64,000 nucleotides of DNA, from NCBI GenBank assembly GCA_038322995.1, contig JBBQGM010000009.1:1-64000 (forward strand), read 5' to 3'. Shown here piece after piece: positions 20,987 through 29,505 of this stretch. Origin of the DNA: QHXQ01 sp038322995 (GTDB taxonomy: Bacteria; Acidobacteriota; Blastocatellia; Pyrinomonadales; Pyrinomonadaceae). Each line of letters opens with the position of its first letter. Position 1 is the stretch's first letter. Under the pieces are notes generated by a model, which ran no database searches, was not told the origin of the DNA, and saw nothing but the letters and a program-made list of their open reading frames with translations. A program made the position numbers and the translations under genes.

Positions 20987-22204
20987 ATGAGTGTGCGCGG
21001 CGGCGCGGAGCAAGGCGGGCGCGGGCGGGCGCTTGTCCTGTTGTCACTCGCGGAATTGCTCTGTATGTCGCTGTGGTTCAGCGCAGCGGCGGTTGGGCCG
21101 GTGTTGCAGCGCGAGTGGCGCTTGACCACAACGCAGACCGGTTGGCTCACGCTCGCCGTGCAATTTGGCTTCGTCGCGGGCACGCTCATCAGCGCGCTGC
21201 TCAACTTGCCGGACGTATTGCGCGCGCGGCGTTTGTTTGCCGGCGCGGCCGTGCTGGGCGCACTGACGAACGCGCTTTTCGGCTTAGCTGCCACAGAACT
21301 GCGCACGGGTCTGCTGCTACGTTTTCTAACCGGTCTTTGTCTGGCGGGCGTCTATCCGCCGGGTATGAAGTTGATGGCGACGTGGTGGCGGCGTGGGCGC
21401 GGCATGGCGCTCGGCGTGCTCGTCGGCGCGCTCACGCTGGGCAAAGCTTCGCCCTATCTGGTTAACGCGGTGGGCAGCGCCGACTGGCGCATGAATGTGC
21501 TGTTCGTCTCTGTCCTCGCGGTCGTGGGCGGCCTGCTCGTGTTGCTGTTCGTCGGCGACGGCCCATATACGACGCCAACTGTGCCGTTTGATTTGGCGCA
21601 GGTCACACAGGTCGTGCGCAATCGTGGCGTGCGACTCGCCAACTTTGGCTACTTCGGCCACATGTGGGAGTTATATGCGATGTGGACATGGACGCCGGTG
21701 ATGTTGCGCGCGAGTTTGCAAGGCCGCGCGCCGGCGTGGGCGGAGTGGGCTGCGTTTCTGGTGATCGGCGCGGGCGCGGTCGGTTGTGTCGCGGGTGGGC
21801 TGCTCGCGGATCGTGTCGGGCGCACGCTCGTCACGTCGTGGGCGATGGGTGTAAGCGGCGCATGTTGTCTGCTCGTTGGTTTATTATTTCAGGCCAGTCC
21901 GTGGTTACTACTGCCGCTCATGCTCGTCTGGGGCGCGGCGGTCGTGGCAGACTCGGCGCAGTTCTCAAGTTGCGTAACCGAACTCGGGGATCCGCGCTAC
22001 ATGGGCACGGCCTTGACGTTGCAAACGTGCCTCGGCTTCCTGTTGACGATTGTTTCGATCAATCTCATCCCCTTGCTCGTCGCCCGCACGGGTTGGCGCT
22101 ACGCCTTCGCCGCGCTCGCGCCCGGCCCCTTTCTTGGCATCTACGCGATGCTGCGCCTGCGGCGCTTGCCCGAAGCCGCGCGGATTGCGCAGGGGCGGCG
22201 TTGA
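20987..22204 (+). CDS. Major facilitator superfamily transporter
   Basis: 405 residues with about 12 predicted membrane helices. After a 15-residue basic start come LVLLSLAELLCMSLWFSAAA and further helices. The conserved loop motif WWRRGRGMALG lies between helices 4 and 5, and ADRVGRTLV lies in the second half. GGAGG is 5 bp before the ATG. The pattern fits the cyanate/nitrate-type branch of MFS permeases, but the substrate cannot be told. The gene is 58 bp downstream of the TatT-like gene. Confidence 0.87.
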   Translation: MSVRGGAEQGGRGRALVLLSLAELLCMSLWFSAAAVGPVLQREWRLTTTQTGWLTLAVQFGFVAGTLISALLNLPDVLRARRLFAGAAVLGALTNALFGLAATELRTGLLLRFLTGLCLAGVYPPGMKLMATWWRRGRGMALGVLVGALTLGKASPYLVNAVGSADWRMNVLFVSVLAVVGGLLVLLFVGDGPYTTPTVPFDLAQVTQVVRNRGVRLANFGYFGHMWELYAMWTWTPVMLRASLQGRAPAWAEWAAFLVIGAGAVGCVAGGLLADRVGRTLVTSWAMGVSGACCLLVGLLFQASPWLLLPLMLVWGAAVVADSAQFSSCVTELGDPRYMGTALTLQTCLGFLLTIVSINLIPLLVARTGWRYAFAALAPGPFLGIYAMLRLRRLPEAARIAQGRR

Positions 22205-22318
22205 TTAACAACAGGCGGATGCCAATTAGCCACCAACCTGCGGAAGGGGTCGCGTTAGGCACAACCACCAACCTTGAACTAGCGGCGCGTTTGCCGGCAG
22301 CAATGGAGGAGCCGGAGG

Positions 22319-22546
22319 ATGCAGAATGAGGCAGCAAATATCAACCGTTGGTTACTTTGCGGGTTGGCCGCGTGGTGGGTTTTGTTGTTACCCGCGCACG
22401 CCGAGCGTTTGCCCGTTAAGCTTTACACATCGGCGGATGGCTTGGGCAGCACTTTCGTGGACTACATCATGCGCGATTCGCGCGGCTTCATCTGGCTCTG
22501 CACGCGCGATGGGTTGAGCCGGTTTGATGGAGCGCAGTTCGTCACC
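22319..22546 (+). pseudogene. N-terminal remnant of a beta-propeller sensor histidine kinase
   Basis: A signal-like start (WLLCGLAAWWVLLLPAHA) is followed by KLYTSADGLGS, YIMRDSRGFIWLCTRDGLSRFDG and QFVT. This is the start of the first Reg_prop repeat of periplasmic two-component sensors, proteins of about 1000 residues. Similarity stops near residue 76. The open frame continues only as the antisense of the thioesterase gene. A ribosome binding site (GGAGG) remains before the ATG. I read it as the 5' stub left by a deletion. Confidence 0.7.
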
Positions 22547-22612
22547 CTACCACCTCGGCCACAAACGCTCGCCACCGGGCCTTGTGACTATATCTACGAA
22601 ATGCGTAATAGT

Positions 22613-23074
22613 TTACCAGCGATGATACGCCGGATGGCCGGGCTTGACGGCGACAAATGTGCCGCGACAGGTGGCGCAAGTTTTACCGTGCGCAATGAGG
22701 CGCGCTTCGACGATGGCGCGTTCATCTTGTGCCTCGACGACGGTAGCGATCAGTTCGAGCGGCGCATCGGTCGGCGTTGGACGCAGGAGTTTGATGGCGT
22801 AGTCGGCGGTGACGGTGCAGGGCGGCGCGCTTAGGTCGCTCTGTTGCATCAGGTGATGAGCGGCCGTCCAGTTTGAGTGACAATCGAGCAGCGTGCCGAC
22901 GATGCCGCCGCTCAGGACGCCGGGAAAGGCTTCGTATTGCGGCGCGGGTTGCCACTCGGCCACAACGTCGCCGCCGCGCACGAAGCTGCGGATGTGCAAG
23001 CCCACCGGATTCGCCGGCCCGCAGCCGAAGCAGGCATTATGTGGGGCATACTCTTCCTGTAAACTCTGCGCCAT
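22613..23074 (-). CDS. PaaI-like hotdog thioesterase
   Basis: 153 residues from the ATG at 23074, chosen for a GAGGA site 7 bp before it; the open frame extends upstream. It starts with a CFGCG motif (HNACFGCGPANPVGLHI), common in this hotdog subgroup. The hotdog core follows: FPGVLSGGIVGTLLDCHSNW, where the Gly-Gly-Ile turn and Asp sit at the active site, then TADYAIKLLRPTP. Members hydrolyse acyl-CoA thioesters. It faces the propeller remnant and is divergent from the cyclophilin gene. Confidence 0.85.
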   Translation of the reverse strand: MAQSLQEEYAPHNACFGCGPANPVGLHIRSFVRGGDVVAEWQPAPQYEAFPGVLSGGIVGTLLDCHSNWTAAHHLMQQSDLSAPPCTVTADYAIKLLRPTPTDAPLELIATVVEAQDERAIVEARLIAHGKTCATCRGTFVAVKPGHPAYHRW

Positions 23075-23290
23075 CGGTTCATCCTCAGCTACAATCGTTA
23101 GGCCAATCTGCGCCGCATCATAGCGCAGCCGTTGGGATTGCGATACCACTTCCCTTCATGGTATTGCTGGCGCTTCGTGTCTATGAAATTGCGCCAGCCG
23201 CCATTTGACGTGCGCGGCCCACTCAGACGAAGATACGCGTTGCTGCCCGCGAGTTTGCCGCTCATGACTCAAGCATGTGAGGTTCGCGTT

Positions 23291-24022
23291 ATGAATTCAA
23301 CTTCGATGTTCAAGCTTCTCATCGGCCTCTGCCTCATGCTCGCTGCGTTCACCGTGCGCGCGCAGGACATTCCCACGCCGCCCCCGGAGGAAGCGCCGCC
23401 CGTGGTTGCGCCCCCGACCGCGAAAAAAGCGAACACGCGCCCGGCCGCGCCCGCCCAACCGGCCGGCGACCCGTTCGATAAAGCGACCGCGACGGAGATG
23501 TCCGGGCAGTGTGTGCTGCTTGAGACCGAAGTGGGCCCGATCCAGTTGGAGATGCTGGCGGATTTCGCGCCCGAAACGGTGCGCAACTTTCTGAATCTTG
23601 TGGCCACCGGCGCGTTCGACACCACCACGTTCAGCCGCGTCGTGCCTGGCTTCGTCGTGCAAGGCGGCAACCTGGCCACGCGCACGAAACTCACGCCGGA
23701 ACTGCAAGAGCGTTCGCGCCGCACAATCTTGGACGAGCCGAACCACGTCGAGCATGTGCGCGGCATCGTCTCGATGGCCCGCCCTGAGACGTCGAACGGC
23801 GCGACCACAAATTTCTTCATCCTCGTCGGCGACGGGGCGCATTTGAACGGCAAGTTCGCGGCCTTCGCGCGCGTCATTAGCGGCATGGATGTGGCCGATG
23901 CGATTAACCACGCAGCGGTGGAAAACGAGAAGCCAGCCAAACCCGTGCGGCTGAAGCGCGCCCTCGTCTTCGGTTGCCCGACGCGCGGCGCGGGTGCCGC
24001 CCCTGTGCCGCCGCAAGAGTAA
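23291..24022 (+). CDS. Exported cyclophilin-type peptidyl-prolyl isomerase
   Basis: 243 residues from the ATG at 23291, which has GAGG 8 bp upstream and a signal peptide (FKLLIGLCLMLAAFTVRAQ). A Pro/Ala-rich linker of about 45 residues precedes the cyclophilin domain: APETVRNFLNL, catalytic Arg in FSRVVPGFVVQGG, TNFFILVGD and HLNGKFAAFARV. The C-terminus is also Pro/Ala-rich. It folds exported proteins in the periplasm. ettA follows 33 bp later. Confidence 0.92.
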   Translation: MNSTSMFKLLIGLCLMLAAFTVRAQDIPTPPPEEAPPVVAPPTAKKANTRPAAPAQPAGDPFDKATATEMSGQCVLLETEVGPIQLEMLADFAPETVRNFLNLVATGAFDTTTFSRVVPGFVVQGGNLATRTKLTPELQERSRRTILDEPNHVEHVRGIVSMARPETSNGATTNFFILVGDGAHLNGKFAAFARVISGMDVADAINHAAVENEKPAKPVRLKRALVFGCPTRGAGAAPVPPQE

Positions 24023-24055
24023 AACAAACAAATTTCCGGAGCATCTTTTCCCATA

Positions 24056-25741
24056 ATGAGTACAGCCCCAAACAAAATCATCTACTCGATGGTCGGCGTC
24101 GGTAAGTATTACGATAAAAAACCCGTCCTGAAAGACATCTACCTCTCTTACTTCTACGGTGCGAAGATCGGCGTCATCGGTCTCAATGGTTCGGGCAAAA
24201 GCTCTTTGCTCAAGATCATCGCGGGCGTGGAGAAAGAGTTCGTCGGCGAGACCGTGCCGTCGCCGGGTTACAGCGTCGGCTATCTCGAACAAGAACCGCG
24301 CCTCGACGAGTCGAAGACCGTACGCGCGGTGGTGGAAGAGGGCGCGCAGGAGACGGTTGAGCTATTAAAAGAGTTCGAGCAGATCAACGAACAGTTTGCG
24401 CAGCCGATGAGCGACGACGAGATGAGCGCGCTCTTGGAACGGCAAGGCACGGTGCAAGAAAAACTCGACGCGGCTGATGCGTGGGACTTGGACAGCCGGC
24501 TTGAGTTGGCGATGGATGCGTTGCGTTGTCCGCCGGGCGAGACGCCCGTGCAAGTGTTGTCGGGCGGCGAACGTCGCCGTGTTGCGCTCTGCCGGCTGTT
24601 ACTGCAAAAACCGGACATCCTGTTGCTCGACGAGCCGACGAACCATTTGGACACCGAATCGGTCGCATGGCTTGAACAACATTTGCAGCAGTACGCGGGC
24701 ACGGTCATCGCCGTCACGCACGACCGTTATTTTCTCGACAACGTCGCGGGCTGGATTCTCGAATTGGATCGCGGCCAGGGCATCCCGTGGCAAGGCAACT
24801 ATTCATCTTGGCTCGAACAAAAGGAGCAGCGGCTTGCGCGCGAAGAGAAGACCGAAGGCGAGCGGCGCAAGACTTTGCAGCGCGAGCTTGAATGGATCAG
24901 GATGACGCCGAAGGCGCGGCACGCCAAATCGAAAGCGCGTATCAACGCTTACGAGGCCTTGGTCTCGCAAGAGAGCGAACGGCGCGCGCAAGAGCTTGAG
25001 ATTTACATTCCGCCGGGGCCGCGCCTTGGTGATGTCGTCATCGAAGCGCAGGGTGTGAGCAAGGCTTTCGGTGAGCGTTTGCTGGTGGACGACATGACGT
25101 TCCAACTGCCGCCCGGCGGCATCGTCGGCATCATCGGCCCGAACGGCGCGGGCAAAACGACGCTCTTCCGGCTGATCACGCAGCAAGCCGAACCCGACAC
25201 GGGCACGATCCGCATTGGCGAGACGGTCAAAATCGCGTATGTAGATCAAAGCCGCGACACACTTGCGCCGGACAAATCAATCTGGGAAGAAATCTCCGAT
25301 GGTCTCGATGTCGTCATGCTCGGCACACGGCAAGTGAACTCGCGCGCTTATGTGTCGCGCTTCAACTTCGGGGGCACGGATCAGCAGAAGAAGGTTGGCA
25401 CACTCTCCGGCGGCGAACGCAACCGCGTCCATCTGGCAAAAGTGTTGAAGGAAGGCGCAAACGTGTTGTTGCTCGACGAGCCGACCAACGATCTTGACAT
25501 CAACACGATGCGCGCCCTTGAAACCGCGCTCGAAAATTTCGCGGGCTGCGCCGTCGTCATCAGTCACGACCGTTGGTTTCTCGACCGCATCGCCACCCAC
25601 ATTCTCGCCTTCGAGGGCGACAGCCGCGTCTACTGGTTCGAGGGTAATTACTCAGAGTATGAAGTCGACCGGCACGCGCGGCTGGGCGCGGCGGCCGATC
25701 AGCCACACCGGATCAAATACCGGCAACTGACGCGGGACTAA
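24056..25741 (+). CDS. ettA: EttA, energy-dependent translational throttle (ABC-F)
   Basis: 561 residues, a soluble protein with two ABC ATPase domains and no membrane part. ABC1 has GLNGSGKSS, LSGGERRRVAL and LLLDEPTNHLD. ABC2 has GPNGAGKTT, LSGGERNRVHLAK and LLLDEPTNDLD. The linker between them is the charged ABC-F arm (EEKTEGERRKTLQRELEW). The family binds the ribosomal E site and gates the first steps of elongation according to the ATP/ADP ratio. DUF72 follows 3 bp after its stop. Confidence 0.95.
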   Translation: MSTAPNKIIYSMVGVGKYYDKKPVLKDIYLSYFYGAKIGVIGLNGSGKSSLLKIIAGVEKEFVGETVPSPGYSVGYLEQEPRLDESKTVRAVVEEGAQETVELLKEFEQINEQFAQPMSDDEMSALLERQGTVQEKLDAADAWDLDSRLELAMDALRCPPGETPVQVLSGGERRRVALCRLLLQKPDILLLDEPTNHLDTESVAWLEQHLQQYAGTVIAVTHDRYFLDNVAGWILELDRGQGIPWQGNYSSWLEQKEQRLAREEKTEGERRKTLQRELEWIRMTPKARHAKSKARINAYEALVSQESERRAQELEIYIPPGPRLGDVVIEAQGVSKAFGERLLVDDMTFQLPPGGIVGIIGPNGAGKTTLFRLITQQAEPDTGTIRIGETVKIAYVDQSRDTLAPDKSIWEEISDGLDVVMLGTRQVNSRAYVSRFNFGGTDQQKKVGTLSGGERNRVHLAKVLKEGANVLLLDEPTNDLDINTMRALETALENFAGCAVVISHDRWFLDRIATHILAFEGDSRVYWFEGNYSEYEVDRHARLGAAADQPHRIKYRQLTRD

Positions 25742-25744
25742 CCG

Positions 25745-26482
25745 ATGACGGACGGCGCAGGGCGGACGATCAAGACGGGTTGCTGCGGCTTTCGCCTCGC
25801 GCGCACCGAGTACATGCACGAGTTTGCCGCCGTCGAAGTGCAGCAGACCTTTTATCAACCGCCGCGCATCGAGACGCTCGCGCGTTGGCGCGCAGAAGCG
25901 CCACCCGATTTCGAGTTCACGCTTAAAGCGTGGCAACTCGTCACGCATCAAGCGCGCAGCCCGACCTATCGCCGTTTGAAACGTGAGTTGACCGAGCAGG
26001 AACGCGATGAGGCGGGCGCGTTTCGCCCGACGAAGATGGTGCGTGAGGCGTGGGCAGTCACGCTCGCGGCAACCGTGGCGCTTGGTGCAACGCGCGTGCT
26101 GTTTCAATGCCCGGCCAGTTTTACACCTACAACCGCAAACGTCGGCAACCTGCGCAAGTTCTTTACGAAGCTCAAACGCCCGCCTGGTCTGATCTGTCTG
26201 TGGGAGCCGCGCGGCGAGTGGCCGCGCGAGTTGCTCATCGAATTATGCCGCGAGCTTGCGCTCGTCCATGTGGTTGATCCGTTTGCGGCGCGCACGGTCA
26301 CGCCGGAGCAATGTTATTACCGGCTGCATGGGCGCGGCGGTTGGCGTTATCAATATGAGGACGAAGAGTTGGCGGAGTTGTTAGAGATGCTGCCCGATGC
26401 GGGCACGTCCTATATCATGTTCAATAACGTGCGGATGCGTGAAGACGCGGCGCGCTTTCAAGTTTTAGCGCAAGAGGGATAA
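25745..26482 (+). CDS. DUF72 (YecE-like) protein
   Basis: 245 residues with a TIM-barrel pattern of the DUF72 family: TGCCGF near the start, FAAVEVQQTFYQPPRIETLARW, then FEFTLKAWQLVTH, and later YYRLHGRGGWRYQYEDEEL. No function is firmly established for the family. Its ATG begins 3 bp after the ettA stop, so the genes are probably co-translated. An SDR gene follows 8 bp later in the same run. Confidence 0.88.
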   Translation: MTDGAGRTIKTGCCGFRLARTEYMHEFAAVEVQQTFYQPPRIETLARWRAEAPPDFEFTLKAWQLVTHQARSPTYRRLKRELTEQERDEAGAFRPTKMVREAWAVTLAATVALGATRVLFQCPASFTPTTANVGNLRKFFTKLKRPPGLICLWEPRGEWPRELLIELCRELALVHVVDPFAARTVTPEQCYYRLHGRGGWRYQYEDEELAELLEMLPDAGTSYIMFNNVRMREDAARFQVLAQEG

Positions 26483-26490
26483 GCGAAGAG

Positions 26491-27264
26491 ATGGACGCAG
26501 AGATGCAGGATAGAGTTGCGCTCGTGACGGGTGCGAGTTCCGGGATCGGGCACGCGACAGCCTTGAGTTTCGCGGCGGCCGGCGCGCGGGTCGCGCTCGT
26601 CGGGCGGGCGCGCGAAGCGTTAGCGGTGGTGGCGCAAGAGATCACGGCGCAAGGCGGCGAGGCGCTCGTCGTTCCGGCGGACGTGATGGTCGAAGCGGAC
26701 GCGGAGCGCGCGGTGGCCGAGACGGTCGAGCGGTTTGGTGGGCTTGATGTGCTGGTGAACGCGGCCGGCATTATCAGCAACGGCACAATCGAGACGACGG
26801 CGCTCGCGGCGTGGGACGAGATGATGAACGTCAACCTGCGCGCGGTCTTTCACCTGATGCAACTCGCCGTGCCGCACCTGAAGCGGCGACCGGGCAATGT
26901 CGTCAACGTGTCGAGCGTGACGGGCTTGCGCGCCTTTCCCGGCGTGCTGGCCTATTGCGTCTCAAAGGCCGGCGTTGATCAACTGACGCGCTGCGCCGCG
27001 CTTGAACTGGCCGCGCAGGGCATCCGCGTCAATGCCGTCAACCCCGGTGTCGTCCGCACCGAGATACACAAGCGGGGCGGCATGCCCGCTGAGCAGTACA
27101 CCGCCTTTCTTGCACATTCGCGCACCACGCATCCAATCGGCCGTGTGGGCACACCGGCGGAGGTTGCCGACCTGATCCGCTTCCTCGCGTCAGACCGGGC
27201 CGCGTGGATCACCGGTGTAACCTATTCGATTGATGGTGGTCGAGCGCAGACTTGCGCCCGGTAG
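26491..27264 (+). CDS. Short-chain dehydrogenase/reductase
   Basis: 257 residues, a classical SDR. It has the cofactor motif TGASSGIG, NAAG, the catalytic Ser in NVSSVTG and YCVSK (YxxxK), and a C-terminal GVTYSIDGG. An Asn in the fourth catalytic position (MNVNLRAVFHL) is also present. It likely uses NAD(P)H on a small alcohol or ketone; the substrate is unknown. A second ATG at 26503 is an equally good start. It ends the ettA-DUF72-SDR run. Confidence 0.9.
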   Translation: MDAEMQDRVALVTGASSGIGHATALSFAAAGARVALVGRAREALAVVAQEITAQGGEALVVPADVMVEADAERAVAETVERFGGLDVLVNAAGIISNGTIETTALAAWDEMMNVNLRAVFHLMQLAVPHLKRRPGNVVNVSSVTGLRAFPGVLAYCVSKAGVDQLTRCAALELAAQGIRVNAVNPGVVRTEIHKRGGMPAEQYTAFLAHSRTTHPIGRVGTPAEVADLIRFLASDRAAWITGVTYSIDGGRAQTCAR

Positions 27265-27337
27265 TCCTATGAGTTGCGTAATAACGTTGTCAGGGCGGGG
27301 ACGAGGCAGCGGCGATTACTTCACGGGGGCAAAAGTC

Positions 27338-28114
27338 TCAGTGATTGGTATTACCCGTTGAAGTATTGCTGTTCGCTTGATTCGTATTGTGGGTGCCCTT
27401 GTTACTGTTCTGCGGACGTTGCTTTTGTTGCTTCTCGAATTCCTTGCGGGCATTCTCGACCCTTGCGTTGCCGGACTTGGCGCGCTCTAAGGCTTCGCTG
27501 GCGCGGAAGAAATCGGGATCGAGATTAAGGGCACTGTTGTAAGCTCCCATCGCTTCTTTGTAGCGCGCGAGTTTGGTATAGGCTTCGCCAAGATTGTAGT
27601 AAGTTTCGCTATCAGTATCTTGCAACTTCAGTCCGCGTTTGTAGGCATCCACCGCCTTTTGATATTCGCCGGTCTGGTAGAAAGCTTCGGCGAGATGAAG
27701 TTGCGCGTCGGCGTTCTTTGCGTTTACTCTAACAGCGCGCTCGTAGAATTTAACCGCTTTGTCGTAAGCCGCCTCCGCTTCCTTCTTCTGGCCGAGCACG
27801 CGATAGGTTAGGCCGAGTTTCAAATAAGCCTCTGCGTGTTCGGGGTCTAATTTAAGGGCTGCCTGATAAGCCGCGAGGGCTTGCTCATCCTGATCCTTGC
27901 GATAAAGCTCGTTGCCGAGCGCGACATAACCGGCGGCATCCGGCCGTGGCGGGAGCAGCACGGCCGCGGGCGCGCTCTCGACCGGCGCGTTCACCGGTGT
28001 AGGCGAAGCGTTGACCGGGGTGGGGTTGCTGGTGCGGGATGAACAACCTGTCAGACCGCAAATTAAACAAGCAAGAGCCAGGGCGAAACGCGGAGCGGTG
28101 CGAGTAGCTATCAT
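27338..28114 (-). CDS. TPR-repeat lipoprotein
   Basis: 258 residues from the ATG at 28114; upstream codons are open but lack a start with a signal. The N-terminus ends in lipobox LTGC, then a Pro/Thr-rich linker, then about four to five TPR units (YVALGNELYRKDQDEQALAAY, AYLKLGLTYRVLGQKKEAEAAY and so on). The tail is a low-complexity Asn/Gln/Thr stretch. TPRs bind other proteins, and this one should be held at a membrane outside the cytoplasm. A second TPR lipoprotein lies just upstream on the same strand. Confidence 0.85.
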   Translation of the reverse strand: MIATRTAPRFALALACLICGLTGCSSRTSNPTPVNASPTPVNAPVESAPAAVLLPPRPDAAGYVALGNELYRKDQDEQALAAYQAALKLDPEHAEAYLKLGLTYRVLGQKKEAEAAYDKAVKFYERAVRVNAKNADAQLHLAEAFYQTGEYQKAVDAYKRGLKLQDTDSETYYNLGEAYTKLARYKEAMGAYNSALNLDPDFFRASEALERAKSGNARVENARKEFEKQQKQRPQNSNKGTHNTNQANSNTSTGNTNH

Positions 28115-28383
28115 TTTGCTGCCGTATGCAATTGGAGAAGTTGAACTCGGGCCGCCCTGTTCTAAGCCAAAGGGTGTTGCTAAGTCAATCGTGGGTGTTG
28201 GAATTGAGATGCCAAAAAAGGCACTTGGGGCGACTGGCTCCCCCAAGCCTGCCGCCCCGCGTGTCCGTCCCAGTTGCCGTAAAAGGATGATGTGAAGTTA
28301 CACGTCAGCGGCCCGGCGTTGGTTGCAAACGCGTTGCGTTCAAATTACGAAAGTAAGATAAGCGCAATAATCTGGTAAGTGGG

Positions 28384-29349
28384 CTATTGGCCCGGGGCAT
28401 TAGGCAAATGGTTGATAGCGTCGTTGAGTGTGGCGGCAAACTGCGGGTTCAGAGTCTTGAGCGCGTTGTACTGCTCCGACGCCCCTTGTTTATCACCCTG
28501 CTGCAATGAAAGGAAGCCCAGTACGCGGCGCGCTTCGGCATCGTCGGGCTTTAGTTCGACGGCGCGGCGGAAGGCTTTGATCGCTTCAGCGGGTTGATTG
28601 AGGCGACTGAGCGTGTTGCCGTAATTGAACCAGGCATCGCTGTCTTTGTCGTTAAACTTCGTGGCGTTCCGGTAGGCGTCAACTGCTCCCTTTGGTTGAT
28701 TCAACTGATCATAGGCATTACCGAGACTGAAATATGCTTCAGCATAATCGGGTTTGAGCCGCACCGCCTGTTGATAAGCTTTAATGGCCGCTTGCGGTTG
28801 CCCCGCGCGCCGTTGGGCGTCGCCGTATCGGAGTTGCCCGGTCGCATCTTTCGGGTTGGCACTGACAGCTTGCTGATAAAGGTTCAGCGCTTCATCCGGC
28901 CGGTTCGCACGGGCGTAGAAGTCGCCTTGATGGATGTAGGCATCGGCATTCTTCGGATTGATCTGCATGGCCTGTTTATAGGCGTCGAGCGCAGCCTGAT
29001 CCTGATGCAGCGCGCCATAAGCGTCGCCCATGTGGACGTAAGAGTCGGCATCCTTCGCGTCGATCTGGATCGCTTGCTTGTATTCGTTAATCGCTTCCTG
29101 ATATTTGCCGGCTGTGACATAGACGTTGCCCATGTTGTAATGAACGTTCTCCGGCTGATCCGCCATGTCCTTCTCGAACGCCTGCCGGACTTGCTGCAAC
29201 TCCTGTTCGGAGACGGTGGGCGCGGGCGTGGGCGCGTTCGGGGCGGGCTGGTTGGCGGTTTGATTAACTGGCGGCGTGCTTTTCTTACAGGTCAATTGCA
29301 AGAGCGACAAGGCTAGGACAGGCACAATTAGCTTAGATAAATGTCTCAT
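28384..29349 (-). CDS. TPR-repeat lipoprotein
   Basis: 321 residues. A lipoprotein signal ends in LQLTC near residue 21, followed by a Pro/Ala/Thr linker. Then come about seven regular TPR units (NMGNVYVTAGKYQEAINEYKQAI and similar) up to the C-terminus. It is similar in plan to the next gene downstream (27338-28114) and may be an old duplicate. It is divergent from gnd, with a 156-bp gap that must hold both promoters. Confidence 0.87.
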   Translation of the reverse strand: MRHLSKLIVPVLALSLLQLTCKKSTPPVNQTANQPAPNAPTPAPTVSEQELQQVRQAFEKDMADQPENVHYNMGNVYVTAGKYQEAINEYKQAIQIDAKDADSYVHMGDAYGALHQDQAALDAYKQAMQINPKNADAYIHQGDFYARANRPDEALNLYQQAVSANPKDATGQLRYGDAQRRAGQPQAAIKAYQQAVRLKPDYAEAYFSLGNAYDQLNQPKGAVDAYRNATKFNDKDSDAWFNYGNTLSRLNQPAEAIKAFRRAVELKPDDAEARRVLGFLSLQQGDKQGASEQYNALKTLNPQFAATLNDAINHLPNAPGQ

Positions 29350-29505
29350 AAGGACGCTCGCTTCCGAAAAAAGGTTGCTTAGTTGGCCGATTATGAGAAT
29401 AATCTCCGTCCGCAGTCAAACCGGGCCGGGGCTAGGCTTTAATTCAACCTCCGTGCGATTAGAAATTTCTCGGCACATCAGACGAAGAAAGTTGAGCACA
29501 AAGAT

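Noticed and set aside
22547..22834. Continuation of the propeller stub as a 171-residue protein
   Set aside because: The part beyond residue 76 is mostly antisense to the thioesterase and shows no similarity to the sensor family.
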